From contig JAMAHW010000002.1 of NCBI GenBank assembly GCA_023627715.1, positions 682,001 through 746,000 of the forward strand: a DNA stretch of 64,000 nucleotides. The letters run 5' to 3'. Made by a program: the position numbers and the translations under genes. This document shows, piece by piece, positions 1 to 12,140 of the stretch; positions within the stretch are counted from its first letter, which is position 1; each line of letters starts with the position of its first letter. This DNA comes from Periconia sp. R9002. Its lineage: Eukaryota > Ascomycota > Dothideomycetes > Pleosporales > Periconiaceae. The notes under the pieces are model-generated. The model did no database searches. It worked only from the letters and a program-made list of their open reading frames with translations, and had not been told where the DNA came from.

Positions 1-685
1 GTAAGTAAGGATTACCTTGCTGATGAGATCACCCGATGGGTTGCAGGCAAATACATCACCTTTTTCTTCCAATATATGTCGTACTGACCCCACGTACGAT
101 ATGACGACGCTCATAGATGTGCAAAGGCATGATTTCGAATTTTTTCTTTTTGAAATCTCTTGGTATGGGTTTGGCCGTTTTTATTTGCATGGTATCATTG
201 GGGCGCAGCGGGCGTTTTGCATATCAAAAAGCTACATCCGGAAAGCATATTGCATATCCAAAAATGTATATTCCGGAAAGCCTCGTGGGTCTGGCGGGGG
301 TTTTGTTCACAAAAGGTGCATGTTGGTGTCTTGGGTGTGCTGGATTGATACACGGGATAAACAGGGGCTCCGCTTAGACTTGCATTGTACCTATGTATTA
401 TCATCTTGCTATACATTTTTGAGTATCCCTTTGGGACGAAATGAGACATGTCAATTGAGCAGTCTTTTGCATTGTGAATTTTTTGAAATTCGTAGGTGGG
501 AGGATAACGTTTGCGATGCGGATTTACTTTGTATGTACAATTCATGCTACGCGTAATAGGAATATGTATGCAGCGATGCCATTGCTCGAGAATAAGAATG
601 CTCATAACCAACAAACACCCCAAACCCCCTCCCAATAATCCAAACGCGGGGGGGGGGAAGATCCACAACTCCCCCAAACATCCTC
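1..685. other. Left-edge intergenic region
   Basis: This is 3' flank of the minus-strand mannosidase gene. It contains only short overlapping open frames without recognisable protein features and a run of ten G at about 648-657. Nothing supports a gene here. Confidence 0.5.
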
Positions 686-2488
686 TTACATAGCAGTAGC
701 CAACCTCAACGGATGCGCCTCGGTATTCAAGACAAACTCATCCAGCGAAACCAAATCCGTACTCGCAAAGCAGAGGTAAAAATACTTCAACGTCTCTGCG
801 ATCCAAAAGCTCTCCATATAATCCGTCTTGGCGCCACCATCCCCCTCCACCACATCTTCGACCGCCGCATTCGCGATCTCCGTCTCGGTGACGCTGGCCA
901 CCGCTTCGAACATGCGCCACGCCGTGTTGCGCCACTCATCGTCGCCCGTGATGCGCCACAGGATGAAGACGGACTCGATGGCTTCGGGGCGCAGGATGTA
1001 GCGCGGGTCCTTTGCGGTCGTGAAGCCCTTGGGCAGGTCGGGGCGGTTCTCGGGGCGTTTGGCGCGCTCGGTTTCCCAGACGGCGTCGGACCAGGGGCAG
1101 CGTTTGTGCGGGTCCGGGCATTTGATCATGTTGTAGCGTTCCGGCATGACGCCGGATGGGAAGGCGTGGTATGCGTATGCGCAGCCCCGCGCGAGTTGGG
1201 CGCCGGCGGTGAGGTAGGTGGTGTTTTGGAGGCTGCGGGCCGAGAGGGCGTAGAGCCCGCCGATGAAGCAGGAGAGGTGTTCGCTTTCTGGGCCGAGGGA
1301 GGGGCCTGAGGGGAGCACGTCGAGGTTGCCTGCGATGAGGATGTCTTCTGGGCCGGGGATCATGGGGTGGAAGAAGAGGTTGTCGAGGGCCGTGTCGAGG
1401 AACGCGCGCGACATTGTTTCGTATTTGCGGGTGCTGGGGTCCGAGGCGCCGAGGAGGAGGTGCGCTTTGGGGAGGTACTCGTAGAGGGAGTCGGCGTTGC
1501 CGCCGATGGTGAATTGGTAGCCGGATGTTACGTCTTGGGCTTGCATGTTGACCATCATGGGCCACATGCCCGGGAGCTTGGTGTCGTTTTGGTGCGCGGC
1601 GAAGACGTCCATGACGTGCGAGACGGCCGCGTAGTACTTGCTGTCGCCGGTGATTTGGCTGAGGCGCGTGAACTCGAGCGTGAGGGTTCCTGGGGAGGCG
1701 GACACGACGCCTGCTTCGACGGCGAGGACGGTGCCTTCTTTGGCGCGCGTGAAGTTGATCATGTCGACGGGCATGTTGTTGTCGGTGTTGAAGGCCGCGT
1801 ATAAGAGATCGCCGACTTCAATGGCTTTCGTCTTGAGCACATCGTGTCCGCTTAGATCGTATGCTGCGAGCAGCCCGCCCAGGTAGCGGATGTTGGTTTC
1901 GAACGTGTTGACGGTGTAGGAGGTACTTTTGCCAAAGTCGAGGGTCGCGGTGGCTTCGACGGCTTCGTAGAATTCGTCGCGCAGGCCCATGATCCACAGC
2001 GTGTCGAGGCTGTCCACCATGGTCGCCGCCCATCCTGAGAATTGGTCTACAAAGTGCCCGCTGATGGGTTTGAGCGCATCTTTCATCCACGCATACTCCT
2101 TGTAACCTGCCCACGCCTTCTTGGTGACACGAAGGACCTCCTGTCGCCGCCTCTCCTGCTCGGCAGCTACGCGTCGCGAGTCCGATGCGAATTGGTGTTG
2201 GATGCGCGGTCGCTTTGTGAAGGGGGAGGGGAGCTTTGGTGTCAGCTCGGGTTGCTTGGCCAGTTCAACCTTATTCCAGGCGAAGCTACTTCGATTGGCG
2301 ATTATGCGTGGGACATGTTTGGGATCGTTCATGTACCGCGCGAGCTGTGCGGTCCCCACGTTTGGTGCGCCAGAAGAGAAGGAATGCGGGAGGCGTGGTA
2401 GTGCATCGTCGTCCGGGAGCATGTGGTATAGGAATACGATGAGGACGGCGCAAACGACGACGTGACGGACTCGGAGGATGCGAGCCAT
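686..2488 (-). CDS. Class I alpha-1,2-mannosidase (GH47)
   Basis: A single-exon, 600-residue glycoside hydrolase family 47 enzyme. The family trims alpha-1,2-linked mannose from N-glycans in the ER or Golgi, and some members act in ER-associated degradation. The N-terminus has one short hydrophobic segment (about residues 9-22, VVVCAVLIVFLYHM) right after a basic start, giving a type II signal-anchor layout followed by a stem to about residue 120. Family motifs are seen in order: a VDSLDTLWIMGL block (near 160), ETNIRYLGGLLAAYD, YEYLPKAHLL, EHLSCFIGGLYAL, RPEAIESVF with acidic catalytic candidates, and the C-terminal SFWIAETLKYFYL and NTEAHPLR, whose Thr is the usual calcium ligand. The length is normal for fungal members. 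The ATG at 2486-2488 is the first start in frame and puts the anchor at the very N-terminus. The Golgi location is inferred from topology. Confidence 0.95.
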   Translation of the reverse strand: MARILRVRHVVVCAVLIVFLYHMLPDDDALPRLPHSFSSGAPNVGTAQLARYMNDPKHVPRIIANRSSFAWNKVELAKQPELTPKLPSPFTKRPRIQHQFASDSRRVAAEQERRRQEVLRVTKKAWAGYKEYAWMKDALKPISGHFVDQFSGWAATMVDSLDTLWIMGLRDEFYEAVEATATLDFGKSTSYTVNTFETNIRYLGGLLAAYDLSGHDVLKTKAIEVGDLLYAAFNTDNNMPVDMINFTRAKEGTVLAVEAGVVSASPGTLTLEFTRLSQITGDSKYYAAVSHVMDVFAAHQNDTKLPGMWPMMVNMQAQDVTSGYQFTIGGNADSLYEYLPKAHLLLGASDPSTRKYETMSRAFLDTALDNLFFHPMIPGPEDILIAGNLDVLPSGPSLGPESEHLSCFIGGLYALSARSLQNTTYLTAGAQLARGCAYAYHAFPSGVMPERYNMIKCPDPHKRCPWSDAVWETERAKRPENRPDLPKGFTTAKDPRYILRPEAIESVFILWRITGDDEWRNTAWRMFEAVASVTETEIANAAVEDVVEGDGGAKTDYMESFWIAETLKYFYLCFASTDLVSLDEFVLNTEAHPLRLATAM

Positions 2489-2833
2489 GGTGGATGGGCA
2501 ATTCAGGGTCCAGCGGGGAAGTTTAAATGACGCCTCATCCCACTACAAGACCTCTTGAGGGAGCGGATGGGAGAGGGGGGATAGTGTTGTAGTATAGACG
2601 ACATGATTAATGGGCGTTCGGGTAGTTAATTAATGGGCGTGCGTGCCAATGATGCATTAAGAGTTTGGGGAAGTGGGAACGAGGCATCATGGATATAATC
2701 AATGTTACTAAGCCTCAGGCTACATTAGGTAGCAATCACTAAATATACAGCGTTCTCAATCTAGACCACCTATAAGCTTACTTGGAACGAGATTGAATTG
2801 ATGGATTTCTTTGCTTGTTTCCATCGTCTGGTT
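2489..2833. other. Intergenic region between mannosidase and epoxide hydrolase genes
   Basis: It holds the promoter of the minus-strand mannosidase and the 3' flank of the upstream epoxide hydrolase. It contains a repeated TTAATGGGCG motif (about 2609-2618 and 2631-2640) of unknown meaning. No gene is seen. Confidence 0.4.
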
Positions 2834-4107
2834 TCAATATCCGCTTTTGTCGGGTACGATTCCAAAACACGGTCCTCCTTTTCCAAACATCTTTTGCAGG
2901 TCCCCTGCAATGATATCTGGCCTCTCCCATGCTGCAAAATGTCCACCTTTATCATGGTCGCTTTCATAGACAACGGGACCTTGGCGCTGTCAGTATCGTG
3001 CAATAAAAATCCTAGACTTGAGAACTCACCTAATGTCTTGATCCAAAGCTTTGGGACAACAGTCAATTCCTTTGGAAAAAGCGCCACTCCCAACTTCACC
3101 TTATCCACATACTCGCTCGCACGCTCTCGAGTCGGGATCTTGGGCGTGGAACTATGTGTAACTTCATAATAAATCCTGACATGTGCATTCGGTCCCGCTG
3201 TACTGAACCAATAAATTGACACCCACGTCAGAATTTCATCGTCGGACCACGCATACCCATCCGTCCAGTCTCTCAACTTCTCATAAATCCACGCCAACAG
3301 CGCAACCGGCGAATCTGCAAACGCAAACCCAAGAGTTTGCGGCTTGGTGCCCTGGAGTAGTCGGTACCCCGAGCCCTCGTTCAAAAACCAGTTCGATCGC
3401 TCGATTCCTTTCTTTTCCTTTTCACTGTAAGGCGTGATGCTGTGTTGCAGTGCGAGCAGTGGGTGTGACGAGAATGTAGGCGCCTTCGCACGCGTCATGT
3501 TGATATGGCTCGCAAGTACATGCTCAGGGTACAAAATTCCGAGGGCCCGAGTGATATAGAAACCCCAGTCCCCACCTTGCGTCACATATTTCGAGTATCC
3601 CAGGTCGAGCATCAAGCGATGCACTATTTGTGCGTACTGCTCGAGTGCAAAGCCAGGTTTGCTGATCCGTTGGCTGAAACCAAAATTCGGGAGCGACGGG
3701 GCTACAATGTCGAATGCAGGCTCATCTTTTCCGTCTCCCTTTAGCAGCGGGAGCAATTTTTTGACTTCGATGAACGACCCAGGCCATCCGTGACAGAAGA
3801 GTAGTGGTATGGCATTGGGATTTCCGCTTTTTTGCCATACGAAATGCACATCTACGTCTCCGAACCCGTCAACATTGATCTTCTTACGGTAGTTGGGTAA
3901 TGTGTTGAGTTCTGCTTCTGCGGCTCGCCAGTCGAACCCCTTTTGCCATCGCTCTGCTAGCCTCTTGACATCAGATAATGGTGAGCCGTAGAGCCATTGG
4001 TCGTCTGCGTCGAGCTCGTCTGGATAATCAGCGTCGGCAAGTTTGCGCTTCAATTTCTCGATAGCCGCGTCCGGCACCTGGATGGTGTATGGCTCGATGC
4101 CACTCAT
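2834..4107 (-). CDS. Microsomal-type epoxide hydrolase (alpha/beta-hydrolase, EHN domain)
   Basis: Predicted exons are 4107-3030 and 2979-2834, giving 407 residues. The 50-bp intron (3029-2980, GTGAGT...AAG) is needed: splicing restores the family's C-terminal [12 protein letters not shown] block with the catalytic His near residue 373, whereas reading straight through loses it. Residues 4 to about 115 match the epoxide hydrolase N-terminal domain. The oxyanion-hole motif HGWPGS is at 106-111 and the nucleophile elbow GGDWGF places the nucleophilic Asp at 180. The family hydrolyses epoxides to diols through an Asp-ester intermediate, in detoxification or secondary metabolism; the substrate cannot be told. 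There is no clear N-terminal signal anchor, so a cytosolic enzyme is likely despite homology to the microsomal class. Confidence 0.9.
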
Positions 4108-5242
4108 TGTATATCTCGCTGATTCCGAGTAGTGGAGGTTTCAAGTGTATTCAGTTGGAATGTGTGAGATTGGTTGGATAAATTCTCGGTAGTTCACCGT
4201 CCTTATATGCAGCCATACCGTCTCTTCATTGACGACATCCATTTGAAATCAAGATTGGGTACGATGTTAGTTTACCCCTCATGCAGGCTGCCAGGCTACC
4301 ATTGCCTATAGATTTACATCATCATGCCTTTCTCGCGCCCTTTTCTGTTTGCTTAATAATAGGTGAGGTGATCGACATTGCAGCAGATGACTAACAATCT
4401 AGCCGTGCCAAGCCCTCCTCAGTGAATGAAGGGCGGAGTTGACAGCTTACAAACGATGTCAAAGCTGATTATAACGTCAGCAAAGGTAGCGTTATACGGT
4501 TATAGGTACGTGAGCAACCGTGGGAAATTCATAATTACCGTATTTAGAAATATTAAAAGCAGGCTATATCCTTCCTAGTAAATCACTCCGCTGTGTCACA
4601 TCACGTTATCTCGAATTTTCCTTTAATAGTAAAAAAAGTACAAAGAGCAAGAGGCTAAGAGATTACTACAGTGAATTCTCCCAGAGGGTTTGATCGACAA
4701 TTGAGGTTCTCAAACTGTTAATAGCAGACACGTTTCCTCTTCGTATTTATAATCATATCTCACTTTCTCCTTCTTAAGCAGTCCCAATGTCTGTTTTCGT
4801 ATGACGACTTCCATAGGGAGTAATTCGTACAACAGCACTGAACGTCCACTGAGCTACGTATATTTGGGAGACTCTTGGGACCTGATTTGGTGTGCCGTTG
4901 ATCTATTCATAATGTAAAATTGTATTGAACGCTGCAAAGCATATAGATATTAGAAAGTGTTCATTTGGTGTAGTATCGATGTCCATAACGAGCTCATGCC
5001 GCGTCTCCGTCATGTCATGTCGGCTAGTTTTGCCTGTGATTCTACTCTAGCTATTACCTTGCCATCTTCCTTTACTAACACACTAATTATGTATTTTAAC
5101 ACCCTGAGTGCATGGATTTAACTCTGTATCTGCGATATAGGCGATGCTTTAATCCTTCTTACTTACCCCTGATCTATGAAAACCTGCAACTTCCACCTCC
5201 CCCTCCTCTTCGTCCTGTACGATTCAATCTTTTCCTGCCCGT
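4108..5242. other. AT-rich intergenic region
   Basis: It lies between the epoxide hydrolase promoter and the 3' end of the CorA-like gene. It is richer in A and T than its flanks, with many stops in all frames. I see no coding pattern and no clear repeat. Confidence 0.4.
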
Positions 5243-7439
5243 TCACGGTCGTTTCAATACCCGCCTGTTCCACCACTCAGCCGCCTTCCTACGATCGCAC
5301 CTCTCCAACGCACTAACTAATAAGTCCCTACCATCCAAACACACGCCCCACGGCCCCTTCTTTGACGCAATCATGTAGTTGAGCAGCGTTGTGAGGAGGA
5401 GCACTGCGAAGAAGAAGGCCCAGGGGTATTTAGGGTTGACGAAGTCCATGCTGAAGATTGCGGCGGTGAAGAGTAGCGGGAAGGCGACGTACTGTTCTTT
5501 GTATCAGAGATTGGGGAGGGATGTTGCAGGTGATGAGGTGTAGAGATAGAGAGACGGGGAGAAGCAGAAAATTAACTTACCACCGTCATCTTTGTAAGGG
5601 TTTTGATGTTTTCCCCTTGTGCGATTGCGGTTTCCGTCTGGCTCAAGCTGGAGACTGTGTGGAGCTACCCATTTCGTGAATACTCCATCAAAAAGCCCAT
5701 GCAAGCGAAAACCCCAGTCATCTCGCCATACTAAGGACGTAGCAGATAAGAAGGAAGAAAAAAACACTCACACTATCCAGCTTAAACTTGAACCTCTCCC
5801 TCTTAATAATCAACAGTCACTTTAAACGATCTAATTCCGACATGCTACGGATGATGCTATCGATGCGCTCCGGGTACTTGAGTTTGTCGCGCGCGTGCAC
5901 GGTAAAGAACGAAAGTTGGTTTTTGCAAAAGGTATCCCAGGCATCCGTGATAGAGCTTATGCAATCTACGAAGATTTGTATGGTGTCGATGACGTGACTT
6001 AGGGTTTGAGTGTGTGTCATTTTGCTATCGTCTTCGAATTGGCGGCGGATCTTTCGGGCCTGGGATATTTGACTTAGTGTATACCACTTTCTGTATGACT
6101 GGAGAGAGATGCAACTTGCGTTTGGGCATGTTATAATAGTATATGAAGAGGGAAGCTATAGGGGAGTGTGAATGTTTACGTACATACGCTTCCATACGCT
6201 TGTTGAAAGTCTCGATCAAAGCTGTATACTCTTCCGTAACCTGCATCATCCTCCGATCCACCTTAGCCAACCAATACTCCCTCGGGTCAAAATGTGGATC
6301 CTTCATCATACCCACACCTCCCAGCGGCGGATCAAATCCATCGCCGTTCGGACTCCCCGCTAGGTACGTGAGCAGATTGTTCTCGGAACCGAAATATGTG
6401 TCGACGAGGAAAAGTTCGGTCCAGAACCACTCATCAGGTCCCCAGGATAGAGACGAGATTTGCGCTTCGTGGTAGTAGAGGTCTTCGGTGTCTTGCGATT
6501 CTTCGCGGAGAGGGAGCAGGTCGGATTTCCGGACGCGTTTGCCGCATGCTCTACGGTGGTCTTTGAGGCAGGGTCCGGTACGCATTGCATGGTAGGGAAT
6601 GTGAAATTCGAGGAAGAAACCCCATGTCTAATTGGGTTAGTGCTTGACTGTGGTATGTATATGTTGGCATAGAGAAACTGGGTTTGCATGGATAATGTCC
6701 GACATAGGTTGAAAGTTGGATTTCTGCGTACTGTGACTGCTGAAAACAGGTGCTCTCTGCCGAGATATCTATGAAGAAAGCTTCTGATCGGGATTGTTGA
6801 ACGCCTCGCAGTTGTTGAAGCCAATACGAGCGCACCAGCTGGAGTCAGATTCGGTATGAAACTAGCTTAATGAGCGATCTAGCTTCCAATTGCATAGGTA
6901 TAGAGACTAACATTATACGTTTCTCTGCGCTGTGGGATAACCGCTGTCGTAGCATACTTCATGTCAACCACCAAAGATTTGCTATGTAGGAACGTCTGCC
7001 TTGGGCTCACCTCTTCTTGGAGTCTTTCATAAAGTTCCGGTATCGTGAGGTTTTTGGAAAATATATTGCAAGCATTGCAATTCTGGCCAATAGACTTAGC
7101 GCATCGATCATGCTTCTGACGATCGTCGAGGAGTGCAACGTCCATGCCTCGACTCGTAGCGAAGATATCCGATTCAACAGTTGTTGAAGCGCCTCTTCGG
7201 GCAGCGATCACTTCCCCCAAGAAATCTCGAAGAAGCTGGCGCTTGCGCGGAACTGTATGGTGGAGTCCAATGTATCCATGGGCTAAGAATCGATTGATTA
7301 CTTCGGCGGTCGAAATGTGTGTTTGTGGAGGGCACAGTCGAGATTTGTCTTCAGCGTTATGCTTAGCCGCATTTCGTTGAGTGAACCTCTGCCATGGATT
7401 GTAAAGACAATGTGAATCGTGTCTTAGATCGTACGCCAT
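5243..7439 (-). CDS. CorA-like fungal membrane protein, six exons with an in-frame TGA
   Basis: Reconstructed exons: 7439-6919, 6861-6732, 6627-6184, 6059-5772, 5664-5581, 5491-5243. All junctions keep phase and would give 571 codons, but codon 446 (5819-5817) is TGA. Landmarks: an N-terminal LYNPWQRFTQRNAA block, RRETFIPNLTPAG across the first junction, TWGFFLEFHIPYHAMRT starting exon 3, HEAQISSLSWGPDEWFW, a helical stretch, then TETAIAQGENIKTLTKMTV leading into two membrane helices (about 488-505 and 511-531). The helix order and the SMD tripeptide where CorA has GMN are typical of fungal CorA-like proteins that lack the strict transporter signature. Whether these carry Mg2+ is unproven. 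Termination at the TGA would remove both membrane helices. The segment 7010-6930 (81 bp, no stop, GTGAGC...CAG) could be an additional in-frame intron. Confidence 0.7.
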
Positions 7440-10278
7440 ACGTGTAGCTACTCTAGGAGTTGTCAACGTAGGCTACTTATTTCGCAATAGAAAGCTAAGG
7501 ACGGTGAATCACCTCAGTAGGTGAAAACCACATCATGGCGACCCCCCCTTCTCGCTCCGTTTACCGGAAAAATACTGCAAGGCTGAGAAAAATGTACATG
7601 GATGCGAACTCGCACACCCTGGGATGGAAGAGAGGTTCAGAGTTGAGGCAATTACAAGCTGATTGGCTCGCGTAAAAAGTGCAGGGCGGAGGTGCAGGTG
7701 ACATAAGTTGTAGGCATTCCACCAAAGCCTCCTACCTGACATCCGCACGTGAAGACTGACACTCCTGATGAGATCTCAAAGGACTTAGAGTTGACACTCG
7801 GCATGATATTTTCATCATGTTCCTCTTGCATTTCTCTATCTCACTCAACTATGGTAAGCGACCCGTACTCAAATGAAACGCATAGCAAACTGTCGTCAGG
7901 TCGAACGCCACAGAAAAGACCGTTCAGACAAAGCAAGAAGAACGCTCTTTCTTGGGATACGTCTTTGCTCAACTTATTCAAGCCGTACACTTCGAATAAT
8001 GGCCCTTGGAGCTAGAGCTCGAGATGGTGAGGCAATGTGGTATTGCGTACGTTCTTCAAAGCCCGTCTTCTTCAGGAATAACAATTAAAATCTTGAGCAG
8101 TGTAACTGTGGAGATGGACCTACGCCTCTTTGGAGTCCTTCGTGCTTTTCCTGTAATCACCAGAGAGACGGTGACTGTGTCGTCGTACAAAAGGAATGAG
8201 CTCGGCCTAGTTAATTATTGCTACAAGTCAGCTCCGTTTGTCTACTTACCCGGTTCTGTCCTTTACTTCCCTTAGCATTACTATTTGCATCTAAATGTTT
8301 GAGTTGGCATAGTCACCGTCACTATGCTTTCACATCTACATCTATGTACCCTGGGACGGAAACAGGAATCAAAGGAAGAACAAAACAATCATGGCGCCAA
8401 CCCAACTGTATGGGTCTATGTTGGAGAAGGCACAGTTTCTACTTCAAAGCACTATCAAACAACTTCTCACGTACTTTCTGTAGAGCTATCAGGGTACGAT
8501 CTAGATTTCAATTCCCATCAAACATGTCAACTATTAGAAGGAAATTCCGCCTAGACAAAAGAACAAAGTCCAAAAACGAGTGACGAGAGAAAGAGATAAA
8601 GACAAATCCACCTGCGTCTATTGTTAGTTAACCAGACAGCTGCTATCGTGACATGCACAAAAGACATATACAAAACCCCTATTTCCCCTCGGAAATCACC
8701 GACCAACACACCCGTTTCTATTCCCTAAACGCGCTATCCTGTCATCCCACTGCTACAAGATAGGTACAAAGTTGTTTTTCTTTTGTTAAGATCGAACTAT
8801 TATCGAGACATTAGTTGGCTTGGCATATTGAAATATTAATCATGTATTGTGACTACCCCTGGGATGTGGTGTATGTACCCGACAATGCCATACCAAACCA
8901 CCGACCGACCAGCCTACATACACACATCCTATCACATACACGCAAACACGTACGCTCGGTACCCACTTCCTCAAGACAACTCCATTACAATTATTGCTTT
9001 TCCTCTTTTTTTCTTCCTCTCTGCTCCTATTTGTCTTTTCATATCTATATGTACCATACCCACCAACCACCCATCCATCCCTTTATTACCAAAAGCCAAA
9101 CAAACGCACAAAAGTTTTATATCCGAAAAAAAGAACCCACCATTCCAACCCAACTGACTGAAAAACCTCGCAAGCCTAACAACCCTCCAAAAAACCCCAC
9201 ATCATACCTCTCTATTCCTCACTCATGCTCTCGGCATCATACTGCGGCCGTCCAAATGGTACACTTCTCAAGCAAGCAGTAGGGGAACAAAAAGCAGGTA
9301 TATCCTGAGTAATATAATAGTTTGTTTATGGTTTGTGTTTTTTCTCAACATAATATGGGTGATGGCCTTGGACCAACACAGAACGCAAGGTTGTTGTATA
9401 TACATGGATGATAAGGCGGTCTCACTCCCAGAGCCGCCTGAAATTAAGAAGTTTTCGAATTATTCCATGCAAAAACGTACCCCCTCTTACCATAGTAAGA
9501 AAGAGATTGCAGGAAGGAGCAAAAAGAGGTTGATGGTGAAGAAGACAAAAAGAATATGAATAGAGGTTTCGCTTTGGTGAAGACCAAGCTCGGGTATAGA
9601 ACGAAACAAATGGCCGTTGGCGATTGAGTGTGCTTTAGATCTCTGGTATGCCCAAGTGTCTGGAGAGTACGATAGGCAGGAATCGATGAACAGTCGACGA
9701 GAAGTAAGGTTGTGTTCCCGATGGAAGTTACGGGACAAGAGTGGAGCAAGAATCGTTGCGCTCACGCAGTGGATAATGAGTGGATAGGAAAGCGGGTGCC
9801 AACCAAAACAGAATTCACCGGACGTGGTGAGGAGAGAAAGAAAGGTCGTTAAGTGATGCAAGTTCTCGAGGTATTACAATTACGTTCGTTCAGGGGGTAT
9901 CGGGACGAGGTGCAAATGCCGGTGTATGTGTGCGCTGAGTGAAATGCAATGTACCAGAATGGGATGCGGAACAGAACGGGTATCAGAAATCCTCGAAGTG
10001 GGAACCAAAAAAGTCCACATACACTAAAGGCGTATGGGCAGCCATCATCGTGTCGCATTACAGAGGGTCAGGGATTAACTGATGAGAGTGCTCGAGTTGG
10101 AGGAAAAAACTCGAAGTTGTGGAGGGTCATGGCGCGATGTCGGGGGACAGACGGAGCCCGAAGGCGCCGAAAGACGAGTTCGCGATCGCGCAAAAGCTTC
10201 CACTTGGGCAAAGGAGATGATCGAGGATGCAGAAGAAGCGACTAGGAAAAGTTAACATGCCAGAAGTGCAGCCGAGCG
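7440..10278. other. Intergenic region, possible degenerate coding remnants
   Basis: About 2.8 kb with no assignable gene. On the minus strand around 8010-7740 there is codon-like sequence in pieces (for example LNKLSKDVSQERAFF and FCGVRPDDSLLCVSFEYG) with splice-like ends, but it cannot be joined to a complete gene or a known family. From about 8700 to 10250 the sequence is low-complexity flank. Confidence 0.35.
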
Positions 10279-12140
10279 TTAAGGGCTGGGAGGCGGTCGA
10301 TCACCTCGACTACCTCCACCCATCTCTGTGCTGTCTCCTTCTATCGTTTTCCGCCAGTGCTGCGGCAGGCATACGCAGACCAGTGGGAAAGCCTTGATGT
10401 CACTATCACTCTCAATCTTGGACTTGCGGCTCCCGTTGCTGACACCCGAGTCGCGCTGGACCGCTCTTCTCGCCTCCCACTCCTCAGCTGTCTCTGAGAG
10501 CTTGATGCCCGTGGCCCACCCATCATCCCATATACCCACGACTTTGAGCATGTCTCCGCGCTCGAGTTCGAACTCGTCGTTGGCACGAGGTTGGTAAGCC
10601 CAAAGCGTGGCGACGGCATCGTTGGGGTGGATGTCGTCTTGAGAATAGTAATCTTTGAAGAATTGGAGCTGCTCCGAAACGCCCGAGGCAACACCATCAG
10701 GACTGGAGAGATTCCGATCCGGATCCGACCCCGACAAAGGCGACGTGTAGCCGCTGCGACCTCCTCCAAATCCCGTCTGCGAATGACTTGACAATGATCC
10801 TTCCCGCTTAGGCAAGTCTGCTCCGAGGTGGTTCCTTCGAGACACCGGGGTGTCATAAACATCAGATGAATGTCCATACGTCGTAACATCGCCCCTGGCC
10901 GTAGAGCTATGGTGCTCTGAAGAGGTGGAACCCTCCAATGCTGACATACGTGCCACTCTGGCTCCGGGTAAGGGCATCGCAGGCGAGTGATGGCCATCGT
11001 TCACGTATGCCATTGGAGCTGCTGCCATGGTCTGACGTGTAGGCGACGGGGTATTGAGTAGACCGCCTTGCTGACCCTGTCTACGTCTTCGAATGTAGAT
11101 GCAACCCATGATGATGGCACCCAAAACAAGAGCAGCTCCGACCAAAGAGCCGATAACGATGCCCGCAATTGCACCCCCTGATAAGCCAGAGCCAGACTGG
11201 GCAGCTGCGGATCCGGACGCACTTGAACTTGGAGAGTTGGTTGGGCTAAATAGCGGCGGCATCGAGGACGTGGTGGGTAGCTGAACGCCCTGGCATCGCG
11301 AATTCACGTTGGCGTTGACGCAGCAAGAATCCGTAGCGTTGGGAGAGCTAGTTGCACAATAGGAGCACAAACCACCCAAGTTAGGCCCAAAGCCGCATTC
11401 AGATCGCTCATTCTGCGAAGCCATGATACAACCGGAGTTGAGGACACGATTGGATTCCTGGCATCTCGCCATGTCGGAACGGATCTGGTCATTCGCATTG
11501 GGGCCCGGGTTACCACAGATGGAAGGGGTAGATGCAATCTGCTGTTCACTTAGGGCAAATTGGGCCTGTATTCCGTCAGCACTGAGATGGCATAGCGTTC
11601 GAAGAAGAGACGCAAGCTTACACAAGAATCGGCACACAAGGGTGTAGACTGATCGTTGGACAGAGAACATGACTTGATGGAGGCTTGGACAATGGAGTTG
11701 CAGAGAAAGGATGTCGTGTAGCGAGCATAAGTCTGGGTCGTGTTTGTGAGATTGACACTGGAGCAACCGATGATATTTTGGTACCTGTAGTGAAAACGAG
11801 GGTCAGCGGTGTGGGCAAGTAGATTGGCAATGGTTATTACGTACTTTGTTCGCACATAGGCGGTAGAGATGTAGTCACGTAAGCGGTTGTCGAAAGAAGC
11901 TACATCGGATACGAAGGACAGAAAAGAGCTAATAATCAGCTTTGGTTAGCGATGGTGCATATACGGGGGCGGGCATCTGACGTGAGGTTACACATACAAA
12001 TCATCGGTTAAACCGGTACTGATAGATGCATTGTGGAAGGCTGGACATTCGGTCGAGCCTTGCAATGAGATACAGGACGCGGCCATTGTCGCGGGCACCG
12101 AAGCAACGAGGAGCGCGAGGGCGAAGGTGGGTTTGGCCAT
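10279..12140 (-). CDS. Cys-rich single-pass membrane protein with C-terminal SH3 domain
   Basis: Predicted exons 12140-11998, 11928-11845, 11784-11622 and 11565-10279 encode 558 residues; all four introns/exon phases agree and two introns show clear CTAAC/CTGAC-like branch signals. A signal peptide (MAKPTFALALLVASVPATMA) starts the protein. A Cys-rich, Asn-glycosylatable ectodomain follows, then a Ser-rich stalk, a membrane helix at about 261-287 ending in a basic stop-transfer RRRR, a disordered Ser/Pro cytoplasmic region, and an SH3 domain from about 447 (ATLWAYQPRANDEFELERGD ... WDDGWATGIKL). The last SH3 strands (FPLVCVCLP) come after a charged insert of about 30 residues. The layout recalls fungal Fus1/Sho1-type surface scaffolds; orthology to yeast Fus1 is not shown. 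A role in polarised growth or surface signalling is inferred. Confidence 0.85.

Noticed and set aside
936..1804. Long open frames overlapping the mannosidase gene in other frames and on the other strand
   Set aside because: They are shadows created by GC-rich codon bias of the real gene.
5772..5830. A mini-intron that would remove the in-frame TGA of the CorA-like gene
   Set aside because: The only candidate (GTTTAA to TTAAG) is about 26 bp, shorter than any other intron in this window and below usual fungal minimum.
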